From Paraperibacillus esterisolvens (GTDB lineage Bacteria > Bacillota > Bacilli > Bacillales > DSM-1321), in assembly GCF_046237625.1 (NCBI RefSeq), contig NZ_CP143545.1:3224001-3288000 (forward strand): a DNA stretch of 64,000 nucleotides, given 5' to 3'. Shown here piece by piece: positions 34,180 to 43,368 of the stretch. How positions within the stretch are numbered: position 1 is the first letter of the stretch; each line of letters opens with the position of its first letter. The notes under the pieces are model-generated. The model saw only the letters and a list, made by a program, of their open reading frames with translations. It was not told where the DNA came from and made no database searches. The translations under genes and the position numbers were made by a program.

Positions 34180-34686
34180 TTATTTCCGGTCAAAAATGAC
34201 CGCAGTATCTGCGAATATATCATGCAGGCCCTGTTTCCTTGGCAGGAAGCCCGCTATGAGATATCCGATTAAAATAAACTTTGAAATAAAACGCCCTATG
34301 AATTCCCTGAATAGGACGGCCCCCCATGTCAGCCCCTCTGTCTTTAAGCTGACCACCCTGATTCCAAAGATCATTTTCCCGATGGTCTGCCTGAAAAACC
34401 GGCTCATTAATACAAAATATAAATAAAACACAAGAGCTGAACCTATCTCAAATGCGGAAAAACCCAGGACCTCTGAATAGATGAGTCCGAAGAAGTAGAC
34501 AACCGGCTTAATCAGAAGCCTCGACAGGCTCCAGACGACGAGCAGGTCTGCAAGGTACGCCCAAAACCTCATCCAAAAGCCGGCAAATAAGGGATCATCC
34601 GCAGGAAGCGCCGCAAAAGGCAAGACTGCCTGCTCCTCAGGGATTCGGCCGCTTTCTACCTGCTCCACTGTAGTCAATTCATCCAT
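34180..34686 (-). CDS. yteJ: RDD family membrane protein (YteJ-like)
   Basis: 168 residues from the ATG at 34686, with a G-rich site just before it; an ATG eight codons earlier would overlap sppA. RDD-domain pattern: 'FWMRFWAYLADLLVVWSL' (R and D in the first membrane segment) and 'FFRQTIGKMIFGIRVVSL', with about three membrane segments. It starts 13 bases after the sppA stop, so the two are probably cotranscribed. In B. subtilis YteJ and SppA act together in resistance to membrane-active peptides (lantibiotics), with YteJ inhibiting SppA; the same pairing is inferred here. Confidence 0.88.
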   Translation of the reverse strand: MDELTTVEQVESGRIPEEQAVLPFAALPADDPLFAGFWMRFWAYLADLLVVWSLSRLLIKPVVYFFGLIYSEVLGFSAFEIGSALVFYLYFVLMSRFFRQTIGKMIFGIRVVSLKTEGLTWGAVLFREFIGRFISKFILIGYLIAGFLPRKQGLHDIFADTAVIFDRK

Positions 34687-34699
34687 TCTGCTTCCCCCC

Positions 34700-35710
34700 T
34701 CATTCAGCATACAAATACATTGGCCTTGGAGAATCAGGCCTGGACAGCAGCTTAATCAACCCCTGCATTTCAAGGTCCTGTCCTGCAAGCTTTTTTGCCC
34801 CCATGCTGAACAAGGAGCCCAAGCCCTCTTCTTCTGTATAGCGTATCACCTGAGCATCCTTTATCTTCAGGTCACGCTCCATAGTCTGCCAGGCATCATC
34901 CAGATAGCCAAATTCATCAATCAGCTTCAGCGACTTCGCCTGCCGCCCGTCATAGACGCGCCCATCCGCAATCTTTTTGACTTCCTGCTGCGGGATGTTT
35001 CTTCCCTCAGAAATAACCTTTACAAACTGCTGATAAGAATTGTCGACCATCCTCTGCATGATGGCCCTTTCTTCCTTAGTCATCTCTCTGGCGGGACTCA
35101 TGATGTCCTTATGCTCACCGCTCTTTATGGTAACAAAATCGACGCCGTATTTTTTGGCAAGCTTCTCATAATTATAGCCCTGTATAATGACTCCGAGCGA
35201 ACCGGTCAGCGTTTCCGGCACTGCAAAAATCTTATCAGCCGGCGCTGATATATAATAACCGCCGGATGCCGCCATTGAGCCCATGGAAACATAAACCGGC
35301 TTTCCCGTCTCCTTTTTGATATCAAGGATCCGGTCACGAATCTCGGCGGACTCCACTACACCACCCCCAGGAGAGTTAACCCTGAGAATCACACCCTTGA
35401 TACTGCTGTCTTCCTTAACCTGCAGCAAATGGTCAAGGAATGCCTGGTGATTATAGCCCGTGCTTCCGAAAAGCGAGTCGCTGTCCCCCCCGTCCTGGAT
35501 GACCCCTTCCACTTCAAGGATGGCAATCCGCTTGCCTTCATCCCCATCTTCCACGACTTCCTCAATATATCCCTCAGAACCTCCTGATAAAAATCCATCG
35601 ATGACACTTTCTGTATCTGTTGTAGCATAGGAGAATGCTATATTAAACACGACTGAAACGATGAATAATACAAGCGCTGTGCCCAATGCCGCCCACCTTT
35701 TACTGTTCAA
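34700..35710 (-). CDS. sppA: signal peptide peptidase SppA
   Basis: Membrane-anchored serine protease that degrades cleaved signal peptides and other membrane-associated peptides. It has 336 residues (B. subtilis 335). An N-terminal anchor (about 8-28) is followed by the S49 protease domain. The nucleophile is probably S149 in 'GSMAASGGYYI', with the general-base Lys probably K201 in 'GEHKDIMSP' by offset from the B. subtilis enzyme. Divergent from nadK; followed by the RDD gene yteJ. Confidence 0.95.
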   Translation of the reverse strand: MNSKRWAALGTALVLFIVSVVFNIAFSYATTDTESVIDGFLSGGSEGYIEEVVEDGDEGKRIAILEVEGVIQDGGDSDSLFGSTGYNHQAFLDHLLQVKEDSSIKGVILRVNSPGGGVVESAEIRDRILDIKKETGKPVYVSMGSMAASGGYYISAPADKIFAVPETLTGSLGVIIQGYNYEKLAKKYGVDFVTIKSGEHKDIMSPAREMTKEERAIMQRMVDNSYQQFVKVISEGRNIPQQEVKKIADGRVYDGRQAKSLKLIDEFGYLDDAWQTMERDLKIKDAQVIRYTEEEGLGSLFSMGAKKLAGQDLEMQGLIKLLSRPDSPRPMYLYAE

Positions 35711-35870
35711 TCTCCTGCACCCCCTTCCTGTGCTGCAATTTTCAAAATAATTTGCAATCTGCTAGAATATAAGTACCTAGCATTATTGTAACAAAATAAT
35801 TTTTCAAACAGGAAGAAATTTGAAAGATGGCCATACTTAGGATGAACCAAATTGAGAGGATGAACACACC

Positions 35871-36671
35871 ATGCAGGAACGACGCAATTTATACTTTTAC
35901 CATGACAAATCTTCAGAAATGATGGCGAAAGCTCAGCCTCTTCTCGAACTGGCAGAAAAATATGGATTCAACCCTGTACGAGACCACAAACAAGCCAATA
36001 TCATCGTGAGCCTTGGAGATGACGGCACCTTTCTCCAGGCAGTAAGGAAGACGGACTTCCGCGACGACTGCCTGTATGCAGGAATCTCCACAACCGGCAA
36101 CCTGAATATGTATTGCGACTTCCATATTGATGATACCCAGAAGATGATTGAAGCGGTCACAAATGTGAATATCGAGGTCAGGAGATACCCCGCCATTGAA
36201 ATAACACTTAACGGAGAATCTTCCTTCTACTGCCTGAATGAGTGCAGCATCCGCTCATCCATCATCCGTACATTTGTGCTGGATGTCCTGATCGACAATA
36301 TGCATTTCGAGACCTTCCGCGGCGACGGCATGGTCATTGCCACGCCAACAGGCAGCACAGCCTACAACAAATCGGTGAACGGCGCTGTCGTGGACCCGCT
36401 TCTCCCATGCATCCAGGTCAGTGAAATGGCTTCCCTGAACAATAACACGTACAGGACGCTTGGATCCTCCTTCATCCTGAGCAGCGACCGGACACTAACA
36501 CTGAAAATGAACAAAGAGCTTAACAACTATCCAATCATCGGCGCCGATAACGAAGCGCTCAGCATAAGCCATATTGAACAAATTGATGTGAAGCTCAGCG
36601 ACAGAAGAATTAAGACGGTTAAATTGAAGGATAATTCCTTCTGGGAGAAAGTGCAGCGTACTTTTTTATAG
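35871..36671 (+). CDS. nadK: NAD kinase
   Basis: Phosphorylates NAD to NADP. It has 266 residues, matching the YtdI/NadK2-type paralog of Bacillus (267). Conserved 'SLGDDGTFLQAV' (GDD catalytic Asp), 'NECSIR' and 'ATPTGSTAYNKSVNGAVVDPLL'. GAGAGGATG precedes the ATG at 35871. Divergent from sppA and convergent with rarD, with a shared terminator. Bacillus usually has a second NAD kinase elsewhere. Confidence 0.94.
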   Translation: MQERRNLYFYHDKSSEMMAKAQPLLELAEKYGFNPVRDHKQANIIVSLGDDGTFLQAVRKTDFRDDCLYAGISTTGNLNMYCDFHIDDTQKMIEAVTNVNIEVRRYPAIEITLNGESSFYCLNECSIRSSIIRTFVLDVLIDNMHFETFRGDGMVIATPTGSTAYNKSVNGAVVDPLLPCIQVSEMASLNNNTYRTLGSSFILSSDRTLTLKMNKELNNYPIIGADNEALSISHIEQIDVKLSDRRIKTVKLKDNSFWEKVQRTFL

Positions 36672-36807
36672 AAAGATGCTGTCCGGAATTCAGCTTAAAG
36701 ATTCCCAATTTCTCGCGCTGCTGGCGCGCTCCGCTCCAATGAACCCCCTGAAGCGGAAATCAGCTCTCTTGATCAGAAGCCGCAATATCAGAAACAGCCT
36801 TTAGACA

Positions 36808-36854
36808 AAAAAACCGCATTTCAGGATCTGAGCCGATCTGAAATGCGGTTTTAT
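36808..36854. terminator. bidirectional terminator between nadK and rarD
   Basis: AAAACCGCATTTCAG and CTGAAATGCGGTTTT form a perfect 15-bp stem. It lies between convergent genes and touches the rarD stop codon. Confidence 0.9.
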
Positions 36855-37783
36855 TATGCGCCGAAACCTGTTTTTTCTTTCACCTTGGATATGCGGGGAC
36901 GTTTCAGCATTGCCTGGGAAATCGTATAAATCGTCAAAGCACTCCAGATAAAAATGAAGGCCAGCAGATGAACCTTAGTGAACGTCTCATGATATACGAA
37001 CACTCCGAGAATCAAAGTAAGTGTTGGAGCAATATACTGCAGGAAACCGAGCATCGACAGCGGTACCTTTTGTGCTCCTTTTGCAAAATAAAGAAGAGGC
37101 AGGGCTGTTACTGCACCACCGCCAGCGAGCAGCAGGCCGTTACGCGCAGAATCAAAGAACATGGTTTCTGACTGAAAAGTTAAATAAATAAAATACCCGA
37201 GTGCTAGCGGTGTAATCATCATGGTCTCAAGCGTCAGGCCAATTGCCGAGTCTGCCTGGATCATTTTTTTCGCGAGCCCGTACAATCCAAAGGTAATGGC
37301 CAATAATAGTGAAACCCATGGCACCTTCCCATAATGGAGCGTCAGAATCAGCACACCAACCGCTGCCAGCAAAAAGGAAATAACCTGCGGCATATTCAGC
37401 TTTTCCCTGAGAACAATTACACCCAGCAGCACGCTCACTAGCGGATTTATGTAATAGCCCAGGCTTGTCTCAAGGATCCGCCCTGAATTGACCGCCCAGA
37501 TAAATATTCCCCAGTTGGCACTCACTAAAATCGAAGCCGCACCAAGAGCCGCAAGCTTCTTGGGCTGCTTTGCCATTTCCTTCACATAAAGGATGAAGCC
37601 TGACAGCTTCCTTGTTGCAAACAGCAGGAGCATCATAAAAACAAAGCTCCAGAACACCCGATGCGCCAGAATCTCATCTGCCGGCACATCCTGAATCCAT
37701 TTCCAGTAAATTGGAACAATCCCCCACATTACATAAGACAGCGCTGCAAAAAAAATACCGTCATTTTCCCTTAAAAGCTTCAC
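36854..37783 (-). CDS. rarD: EamA family transporter RarD
   Basis: 309 residues from a GTG at 37783 with a GGGGGTG site about 7 bases upstream. Ten predicted membrane segments of the EamA/DMT superfamily. The RarD start pattern 'FFAALSYVMWGIVPIYWKWI.DVPADEILAHRVFWSF' is clear. Transported substrate unknown. The frame is open 60 codons upstream but the sequence there is not RarD-like. A 51-bp repeat array lies 140 bases upstream. Confidence 0.92.
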   Translation of the reverse strand: MKLLRENDGIFFAALSYVMWGIVPIYWKWIQDVPADEILAHRVFWSFVFMMLLLFATRKLSGFILYVKEMAKQPKKLAALGAASILVSANWGIFIWAVNSGRILETSLGYYINPLVSVLLGVIVLREKLNMPQVISFLLAAVGVLILTLHYGKVPWVSLLLAITFGLYGLAKKMIQADSAIGLTLETMMITPLALGYFIYLTFQSETMFFDSARNGLLLAGGGAVTALPLLYFAKGAQKVPLSMLGFLQYIAPTLTLILGVFVYHETFTKVHLLAFIFIWSALTIYTISQAMLKRPRISKVKEKTGFGA

Positions 37784-37924
37784 AGCCTCACACCCCCTTA
37801 TTTCCAGACCCGAAATAATATATATTATAAACCCGGCCTCTGCGGAATTCCATCTATTTTTAAGGGGGACCCCGGGGGCTGTTTTTTGGCGGACGGAGAA
37901 AAGGAGCGGCTTTCCATTGGATAA

Positions 37925-38280
37925 TGACGCTGTGCTTTGTTTAAGACCAGGTTGAGCTGCCATTTAGGTGAAAAAGGTTGTAAAGCTTTCTTTACGACCG
38001 AAACAACCGGCTATTCTGACGAAAATGGTTGTATAGCTTTCTTTACGACCAAAACGGACGGCAATCCAGGCGAAAATGGTTGTAAAGCTTTCTTTACGAC
38101 CGAAATCGACGGCTATCAAGGGAAAAATGGTTGTAAAACATTCCTTATGACCAAAATCGCCGGCCATCCGAGGAAAAGTGGTCTTAAAACTTTCTTATGA
38201 CCAATAAGTGCCGCCTCCCAAGAAGAATTGGCCTTAAAAGTTTTTTGATCAGAACTGGCGCCCATTAAGGGATGATCTCC
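37925..38280. repeat. 51-bp tandem repeat array with an inverted repeat in each unit
   Basis: About seven units at a 51-base period, in the 611-base gap between rarD and the sigma factor gene. The inverted-repeat core starts at about 37925 (degenerate), 37976, 38027, 38078, 38129, 38180 and 38230. In the best units it reads GGTTGTAAAG-CTTT-CTTTACGACC, a 10-bp stem with a 4-base loop. Units 1-4 are well conserved; the ends decay. The period is 17 codons, so frames stay open on both strands, but no ribosome site fits them. It is not a CRISPR: no spacers are present. Confidence 0.85.
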
Positions 38281-38350
38281 CTTTAAACTTTTTCCGGCTT
38301 GTTCAGGCGGCGGTTCAGGGCAGTGCAGCTACGCTACCTGCCTCTATACA

Positions 38351-38383
38351 AAAAGACACCAGAGGCTATCAGCCCCGGTGCCT
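38351..38383 (-). terminator. terminator of the sigma factor gene
   Basis: On the minus strand GGCACC..GGGGCT and AGCC..GGTGTC form an interrupted stem followed by TTTTTG, just after the sigma gene stop codon. Confidence 0.75.
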
Positions 38384-38394
38384 AAAGTGTATAT

Positions 38395-39321
38395 TTATTC
38401 CCAATTGACGGGCGGTTTATTAAGCTGTGCTTTCATTCCCAGCTCTTTTGCGGCCGCCAGGATGAGTTCTTTTCTAAAGAAGTAGCTTTGGTGCCTCACA
38501 ATCCTGCCATTTTCGATTTCCTGCACCTGGAGGTCGTGGATTTCTTTTTCAGGGGAAAGGACGATGATGACCCGCCTGCCCCATAGCACGAATTCACGGG
38601 CATAGTAACCAGGAAGTCCAAATTTGAGGGATCCCTTCAGCATTTCCTCCTTGGAAAATTCCTGGAATCCGAGGAATGCTTCATTTTGTGTCTGCTCACT
38701 GAATAACTGGAGCATTTTCTCCAGGTCTCCATCATTGAAGGCGGTCAGGTAAGCCTGAATGGTTTCACTTTCCTGACTACGTGGAACTCCGTCCGGCTTA
38801 GAGAAATCCATGGTCGCTATATTCTTCCGGGCTCGCTGTACGGAGGCATAAACACCTCCTGGAGTGCTGTGTACGATGCCCGCTGCCTCTTCCGCACTGA
38901 ACTGAAATACATCAAGGAGCAGGAATGCCGCTGTCTGTTTCGGGGTCAGCCGGGAATGCAGTAATATCAGTATTTCCTCCAGGATCAGTCTATCTGATAA
39001 CTCTATGTCCTCATCCGGCATATCTTCAAGTATTCCGGTCTCCCGCTTCATTTTTCTGCATAAATCCAGCCACGTGTTTGTTGCCACTCTGAACAGGTAT
39101 TGCTTCTTGTCTGTGATGTCACTCCATCGCTGTGGAAGGAAAGCAAATGATTTAATCATCGTTTCCTGGTAGAGATCTTCTCCATCCCACGGTGATCCGG
39201 TAATATATTTACAATATTTCCAAAGATCATCTGAAAAACCGGCTGTTATGTTTGTAAACTCGTCACGGAGCCTCCGGGTCTCATCTACCAGCCGTGCATC
39301 AATATTGCTTGTCTCATTCAT
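38395..39321 (-). CDS. ECF-like sigma factor with C-terminal SnoaL-type domain
   Basis: 308 residues. Region 2 (about 25-95: 'GEDLYQETMIKSFAFLPQRW', 'QYLFRVATNTWLDLCRKMKRE') and region 4 (about 115-170: 'LTPKQTAAFLLLDVFQFSAEEAAGIVHST') are followed by a SnoaL/NTF2-like domain (about 185-300), the layout of SigJ-type ECF sigma factors. These usually lack a separate anti-sigma gene, and none is adjacent here. AGGAGGGG precedes the ATG at 39321. Targets unknown. Confidence 0.9.
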   Translation of the reverse strand: MNETSNIDARLVDETRRLRDEFTNITAGFSDDLWKYCKYITGSPWDGEDLYQETMIKSFAFLPQRWSDITDKKQYLFRVATNTWLDLCRKMKRETGILEDMPDEDIELSDRLILEEILILLHSRLTPKQTAAFLLLDVFQFSAEEAAGIVHSTPGGVYASVQRARKNIATMDFSKPDGVPRSQESETIQAYLTAFNDGDLEKMLQLFSEQTQNEAFLGFQEFSKEEMLKGSLKFGLPGYYAREFVLWGRRVIIVLSPEKEIHDLQVQEIENGRIVRHQSYFFRKELILAAAKELGMKAQLNKPPVNWE

Positions 39322-39464
39322 TTTTTCCCCTCCTAAGTATCTTTACACTAATAAGACGTGTATCACCCGCCGAAGTTATACGGGGGGAAAAGAAATATTT
39401 TAAAAAGGCTGTACACAATTTACGATTTTTTACAAAAATGTACTGAGACATACTATATTAAAAA

Positions 39465-41060
39465 TCAAGCCTTATACACAGTTTCCCCGTTAACCACTGT
39501 CATCATGGCCCTTGTTTGCAGCAGGGCTTCCGGCGTGACGGCAAACGGATCCCTGTCGAGGATGGTGAAGTCAGCTGCATATCCTCTCTTTATGATCCCA
39601 GAATGATTTTCATGCCCCGCAGCATAGGCGCTGCCTTTTGTATACAGACTAATGGCTTCATACATAGATAGCTTCTGGTCTTCGCCATACACGATATTCT
39701 CACCGTTCAGTTTTGTCCTGTACACCGCCGCATAGATGCCGAGTATTGGATTCAATTCTTCAATCGGTGCGTCGGATCCTCCTGCACAATGCAGGCCTTC
39801 CTCGAGCAGCGTCTTCCAGGCATAATTATATTCCATATGATCTGCCCCAACCCGGCCGATTACCCAGGGAAAATCGGATGTGACAAAAACAGGCTGGATA
39901 TCAAGCACAACCGGAAGTTTTTTTGCCCGTTCGATCAGTTCCTTACGAAGGATCTGTGCATGAATCAACCGGTCTCTCTGCCCAGGCGGAGGCGGATCCG
40001 CTTCAATGGCATCTAGGGTCTGTTCGAACGCCAAGTCTCCAATAGCATGGACTGCGATTGCCATGGAGAAGCTTCTTGCCTTCTTTACGAGATTGAAGAA
40101 GTCCTCCCTTGTATGGACTGCAACTCCTCTTGTGGACGGATCGTCATGATACGGATGGCCGAGCAAGGCAGTCCTTCCCCCAAGAGAGCCGTCCGCGAAA
40201 ATCTTCATCGGTCCAAATTCTATATATTCGCTGCCCGTCTTATGGCGGAGACCGCTGGCATTCATCTCATCCACCACCCCGTGGTGCACGAGGAGATGCG
40301 CTTTTAATGGGAGCCCGCCTTCTTCCAATACCTTCATAAAGGTTTGGAACGTGTTATGAAAGCCGCTGTAGTAATTGAGATCTTCTGTGTGAACACCGGT
40401 CAGTCCAAGACGGTGGCAGTCACGGACAGATGTCTCCATGGCCCTTTTCAGATAACTATCCGTGACTGGCGGCATCAAGCCGAGAACATGGTCAAGCGCC
40501 TTATCCTTGAACAAACCGTTCAGCCTGCCATCCGGATATCGGCCTGCCACCCCTCCTTGAGGAGGAATAAAATCCTCATTTATGCCGAGCATCTCCAATG
40601 CCTTTGAATTGGCAGCAAGCACATGCCTGCACACGCGTTTGATAATGACCGGATGATGGGGCAGAAGGCGGTCCAGATCGTCCAGCAGGATCAATTCGGG
40701 GCTTGGCCACTCATTTTCATTCCATCCTTCTGCGATCATCCATTCATTTTCAGGAATCTGGTTCTGCAGGATCTCAAGCGCCGCCAGCACATCTTCACGG
40801 GACCGCAGTCCGGCAAGATTCAGCCTCAGCAATTTTTCACCATGCCCGATTAAATGCATGTGACTGTCGACAAATCCCGGGAACATTGTCTTTCCAAGCA
40901 AATCCACCTTCTCTTCGATCGAATCCTTATACGTATGGAGAAGTTTTTCCTTATCCCCTGTATCGAATATTTTTTTGCCGTCGGTGAGGACCGCTTCTGC
41001 CTTTTTGCCCTCCTTCTCCATCGTGTAAATATTGCCTCCATACCATAATCTTACGGTCAT
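39465..41060 (-). CDS. ytcJ: amidohydrolase YtcJ
   Basis: 531 residues (B. subtilis YtcJ 529), amidohydrolase_3 family. A beta-rich N-terminal part carries 'FPGFVDSHMHLIGHG' (HxH metal motif), the barrel has 'AVHAIGDLAFEQTLDAIE' and 'RDRLIHAQI' (His ligands), and 'CAGGSDAPIEELNP' supplies the terminal Asp. Substrate unknown; relatives include exoenzyme regulatory proteins and N-substituted amide hydrolases. AAAAGGAG precedes the ATG at 41060. Follows ytcI on the same strand, with a terminator between. Confidence 0.9.
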   Translation of the reverse strand: MTVRLWYGGNIYTMEKEGKKAEAVLTDGKKIFDTGDKEKLLHTYKDSIEEKVDLLGKTMFPGFVDSHMHLIGHGEKLLRLNLAGLRSREDVLAALEILQNQIPENEWMIAEGWNENEWPSPELILLDDLDRLLPHHPVIIKRVCRHVLAANSKALEMLGINEDFIPPQGGVAGRYPDGRLNGLFKDKALDHVLGLMPPVTDSYLKRAMETSVRDCHRLGLTGVHTEDLNYYSGFHNTFQTFMKVLEEGGLPLKAHLLVHHGVVDEMNASGLRHKTGSEYIEFGPMKIFADGSLGGRTALLGHPYHDDPSTRGVAVHTREDFFNLVKKARSFSMAIAVHAIGDLAFEQTLDAIEADPPPPGQRDRLIHAQILRKELIERAKKLPVVLDIQPVFVTSDFPWVIGRVGADHMEYNYAWKTLLEEGLHCAGGSDAPIEELNPILGIYAAVYRTKLNGENIVYGEDQKLSMYEAISLYTKGSAYAAGHENHSGIIKRGYAADFTILDRDPFAVTPEALLQTRAMMTVVNGETVYKA

Positions 41061-41089
41061 AACATTCTCCTTTTATTTCGAAAGCCAAT

Positions 41090-41112
41090 GAAAAGCCCGC
41101 CGTTGGGCGAGC
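41090..41112 (-). terminator. terminator of ytcI
   Basis: On the minus strand GCTCGCCC and GGCGGGC pair around AAC, followed by TTTTC, just after the ytcI stop codon. Confidence 0.7.
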
Positions 41113-41123
41113 AGCTTCCAATC

Positions 41124-42710
41124 TTATGACCTGGCTTTCGGTTTATTTTCCAGCTGCCTCAGCTCCACTCTTCTTATCTTTCCGGAAGTGGTCTTGGGCA
41201 GGTCTTCAATGAATTCAATTTTCCTGGGGTATTTATACGGGGCTGTCAGACTCTTCACATGCTCCTGCAATTCCTTTATAAGGCCGGGATCTTCCCTGTC
41301 AGCCTCATTCCGGAGGACGATGAACGCCTTGACAATGCTCCCCCTGTCTTCATCCGGACTTGCTATAACAGCGCATTCCCTTACTTTAGGGTGCTTGACC
41401 AGTGCATCTTCCACTTCAAACGGCCCGATGGTATAGCCTGAGCTGATGATGATATCATCGCTCCGCCCCTCGAACCAGAAGTACCCGTCTTCATCTTTTA
41501 CTGCCCGGTCGCCTGTTATGTAATAGTCTCCCCTGAACTGCTGAGCTGTACGTTCCGGTTCTTTATAGTAGCTCTTGAAGAGTGCCGGCGTTTCAGAGTG
41601 GACAGCAATATCGCCGGGTACTCCAGGCTTGCACGGACGGCCATTTTCATCGATGATATCTACAGTATTTCCCGGTGTCGGTTTACCCATGGAGCCCGGC
41701 CTGACATCCATCCCCTTCGTGATTCCGACAAGAAGCGTATTCTCTGTCTGTCCATATCCATCTCTGACCGTCACATTAAAATGCTTCTGAAAGGTATCGA
41801 TCACTTCCCTGTTCAGGGGTTCTCCGGCCGAAACTGCGCTGTGAAGGCTGGTCAGCTGGTAGTCTTCCAAATTATTGACCTTTGCCATCAGCCGGTATTC
41901 AGTCGGTGTACAGCATAATACATTTACCCCATGCTTATCAAGCATGCCGAGGTAGGCGGAGGGATCAAATTTTCCTTGATACACAAGGCCGGTGGCACCG
42001 GAACCAAGCACCGATAGAAACGGACTCCAGATCCACTTCTGCCAGCCGGGCCCGGCTGTTGCCCAGACAATGTCACCTTCATTGATGCACAGCCAGGAAG
42101 GAGCAGCTGTCCGTAAGTGCGCAAATGCCCATCCATGGGTATGCACAACGCCCTTTGGATTCCCTGTTGTTCCCGAAGTATAAGACAGGAACGCCATATC
42201 CCCGCTGGCAGTATCCGCAAAGTCCATGCTGTCCGAGGCCTCATCCATCAAACTGTCGAGATGAAGCCAGCCTGGAATATCTCCTCCTGCCGAAAACTTC
42301 TTGATGCCGTCCATTTCCTTAATGCCTTCGAACTGGGCAGTATATGGATGAAAACTGACCACCGCTTTAACATCTCCATGTGAAATACGGTACTGAAGAT
42401 CCTTTGCCAGGAGCATTTCGGAACTTGGAATGACAGCCATCCCTGCCTTCAAGGCAGCAATATACACCTGATATGCCTCAATGGAACGGGGGATGATAAT
42501 CAATACTGTATCTCCCTTTTCGAGGCCCTGTTCCATGAAAGCGTTGCCGATTCTATTCGCATTCTTGATCAAAGCTGAATATGTAATGGTGCGGGATTCT
42601 CCCCTGTCATTTTCAAAAATCAAGGCCGTTCTATCGGTATCCTCAGCAAACCTCTCGATTTCCCTGACTAAATTATATTCCTTTGGCGCAATCAAGTCTT
42701 CTCTATTCAT
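41124..42710 (-). CDS. ytcI: acyl-CoA synthetase YtcI (acetyl-CoA synthetase-like)
   Basis: 528 residues of the ANL superfamily. AMP-binding P-loop 'YTSGTTGNPKGVVHTH', core 'DGYGQTENTL', hinge 'ITGDRAVKDEDGYFWFEGRSDDIIISSGYTIGP', and the C-terminal catalytic Lys in 'PKTTSGKIRR'. It activates a short- or medium-chain acid to acyl-CoA; the exact acid is not decided by sequence. GGAGG lies 7 bases before the ATG at 42710. Confidence 0.9.
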   Translation of the reverse strand: MNREDLIAPKEYNLVREIERFAEDTDRTALIFENDRGESRTITYSALIKNANRIGNAFMEQGLEKGDTVLIIIPRSIEAYQVYIAALKAGMAVIPSSEMLLAKDLQYRISHGDVKAVVSFHPYTAQFEGIKEMDGIKKFSAGGDIPGWLHLDSLMDEASDSMDFADTASGDMAFLSYTSGTTGNPKGVVHTHGWAFAHLRTAAPSWLCINEGDIVWATAGPGWQKWIWSPFLSVLGSGATGLVYQGKFDPSAYLGMLDKHGVNVLCCTPTEYRLMAKVNNLEDYQLTSLHSAVSAGEPLNREVIDTFQKHFNVTVRDGYGQTENTLLVGITKGMDVRPGSMGKPTPGNTVDIIDENGRPCKPGVPGDIAVHSETPALFKSYYKEPERTAQQFRGDYYITGDRAVKDEDGYFWFEGRSDDIIISSGYTIGPFEVEDALVKHPKVRECAVIASPDEDRGSIVKAFIVLRNEADREDPGLIKELQEHVKSLTAPYKYPRKIEFIEDLPKTTSGKIRRVELRQLENKPKARS

Positions 42711-42850
42711 CCATCTGCCTCCTAAATACCAGTATTCTACAATTATATCAGAATATTATAAAAAATGAAAACGCTTACCGGGAGTCTTAAATAGACTGTT
42801 TTCGCAAATATGCGGCTGTTGAATTATAAAGTGGATTTGGCACTCCATCT

Positions 42851-42912
42851 GCGCGGGGCGGGAGGTGTGCCTCCTCAGCTCAGCCTCCGGGGTCCCGCCT
42901 GTCCCGCTGCTT
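42851..42912. other. GC-rich palindromic element between ytcI and the IS remnant
   Basis: A GC-rich island in A/T-richer flanks: GCGGGGCGGGA on the left and TCCCGCCTGTCCCGC on the right are near-inverted, with an internal GAGG-TGTG-CCTC stem. It looks like an intergenic palindromic element. The rest of the gap from 42711 to 42972 shows no gene. Confidence 0.45.
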
Positions 42913-42972
42913 AAAGTATAGCGGAGTACGGTGCCTGCTGATTAAATTGGTATTAATGGGCTTTCAAAGCCT

Positions 42973-43263
42973 ATGCCAAAAGAAAAAGGAATCGAGCATT
43001 ACCCGTTCAAATCCGACGGTAAAGAACGGGTAAAAGGGCTTTATGTAAATAACTATCACAGCCGCTTAAAGGGCTGGATGAACCGTTTTAATGGTGTAGC
43101 TGCAAAGTATCTAGACCATTATCTAAGCTGGTTTCTGTTCCTGGAACTAATCCGTTTCCGAAACAACTCTACAACTGTAAGTAAGATGATTGTCGATAGC
43201 TGCTTATTTCCGACAGTGGCTACTTATGATAATTTAAGGTTATCAACATTCAGAGTTTCATAA
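42973..43263 (+). pseudogene. C-terminal remnant of an IS1595/ISXO2-type transposase
   Basis: A 96-residue open frame whose start is similar to the middle of IS1595-family transposases. It contains 'NNYHSRLKGWMNRFNGVAAKYLDHYLSWFLFLELIRF', the conserved C-terminal end of the DDE domain. An in-frame stop at 42955 and the missing N-terminal two thirds show it is a fragment, not an active element. Terminal repeats were not recognised. It marks an insertion between ytcI and thiI. Confidence 0.75.
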
Positions 43264-43306
43264 TCCACTGTTCAATTAACGTGGCAGGTTAGTTGAACAG
43301 TGGATT
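43262..43306 (+). terminator. inverted repeat after the transposase remnant
   Basis: AATCCACTGTTCAA and TTGAACAGTGGATT are exact 14-base arms separated by 17 bases, followed by ATTTTTGG. It directly follows the remnant's stop codon and acts as a terminator or marks the original element end. Confidence 0.65.
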
Positions 43307-43368
43307 ATTTTTGGCACCTGGGAATTTGTATAAATCACGAATAAACTATAAGTATGGAGGGAGAGATT

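Noticed and set aside
33914..34180. N-terminal extension of the YtfI reading frame
   Set aside because: It translates dispersed repeat copy 1 and lacks a ribosome site; the ATG at 33913 is preferred.
37937..38200. 87-residue plus-strand and 67-residue minus-strand open frames made of 17-residue repeats
   Set aside because: They only reflect the 51-base period of the tandem array; no ribosome site, no family, and both strands are open in the same place.
37925..38280. CRISPR array
   Set aside because: The repeats are contiguous without variable spacers, are 51 bases long and decay at the ends, and no cas gene is near.
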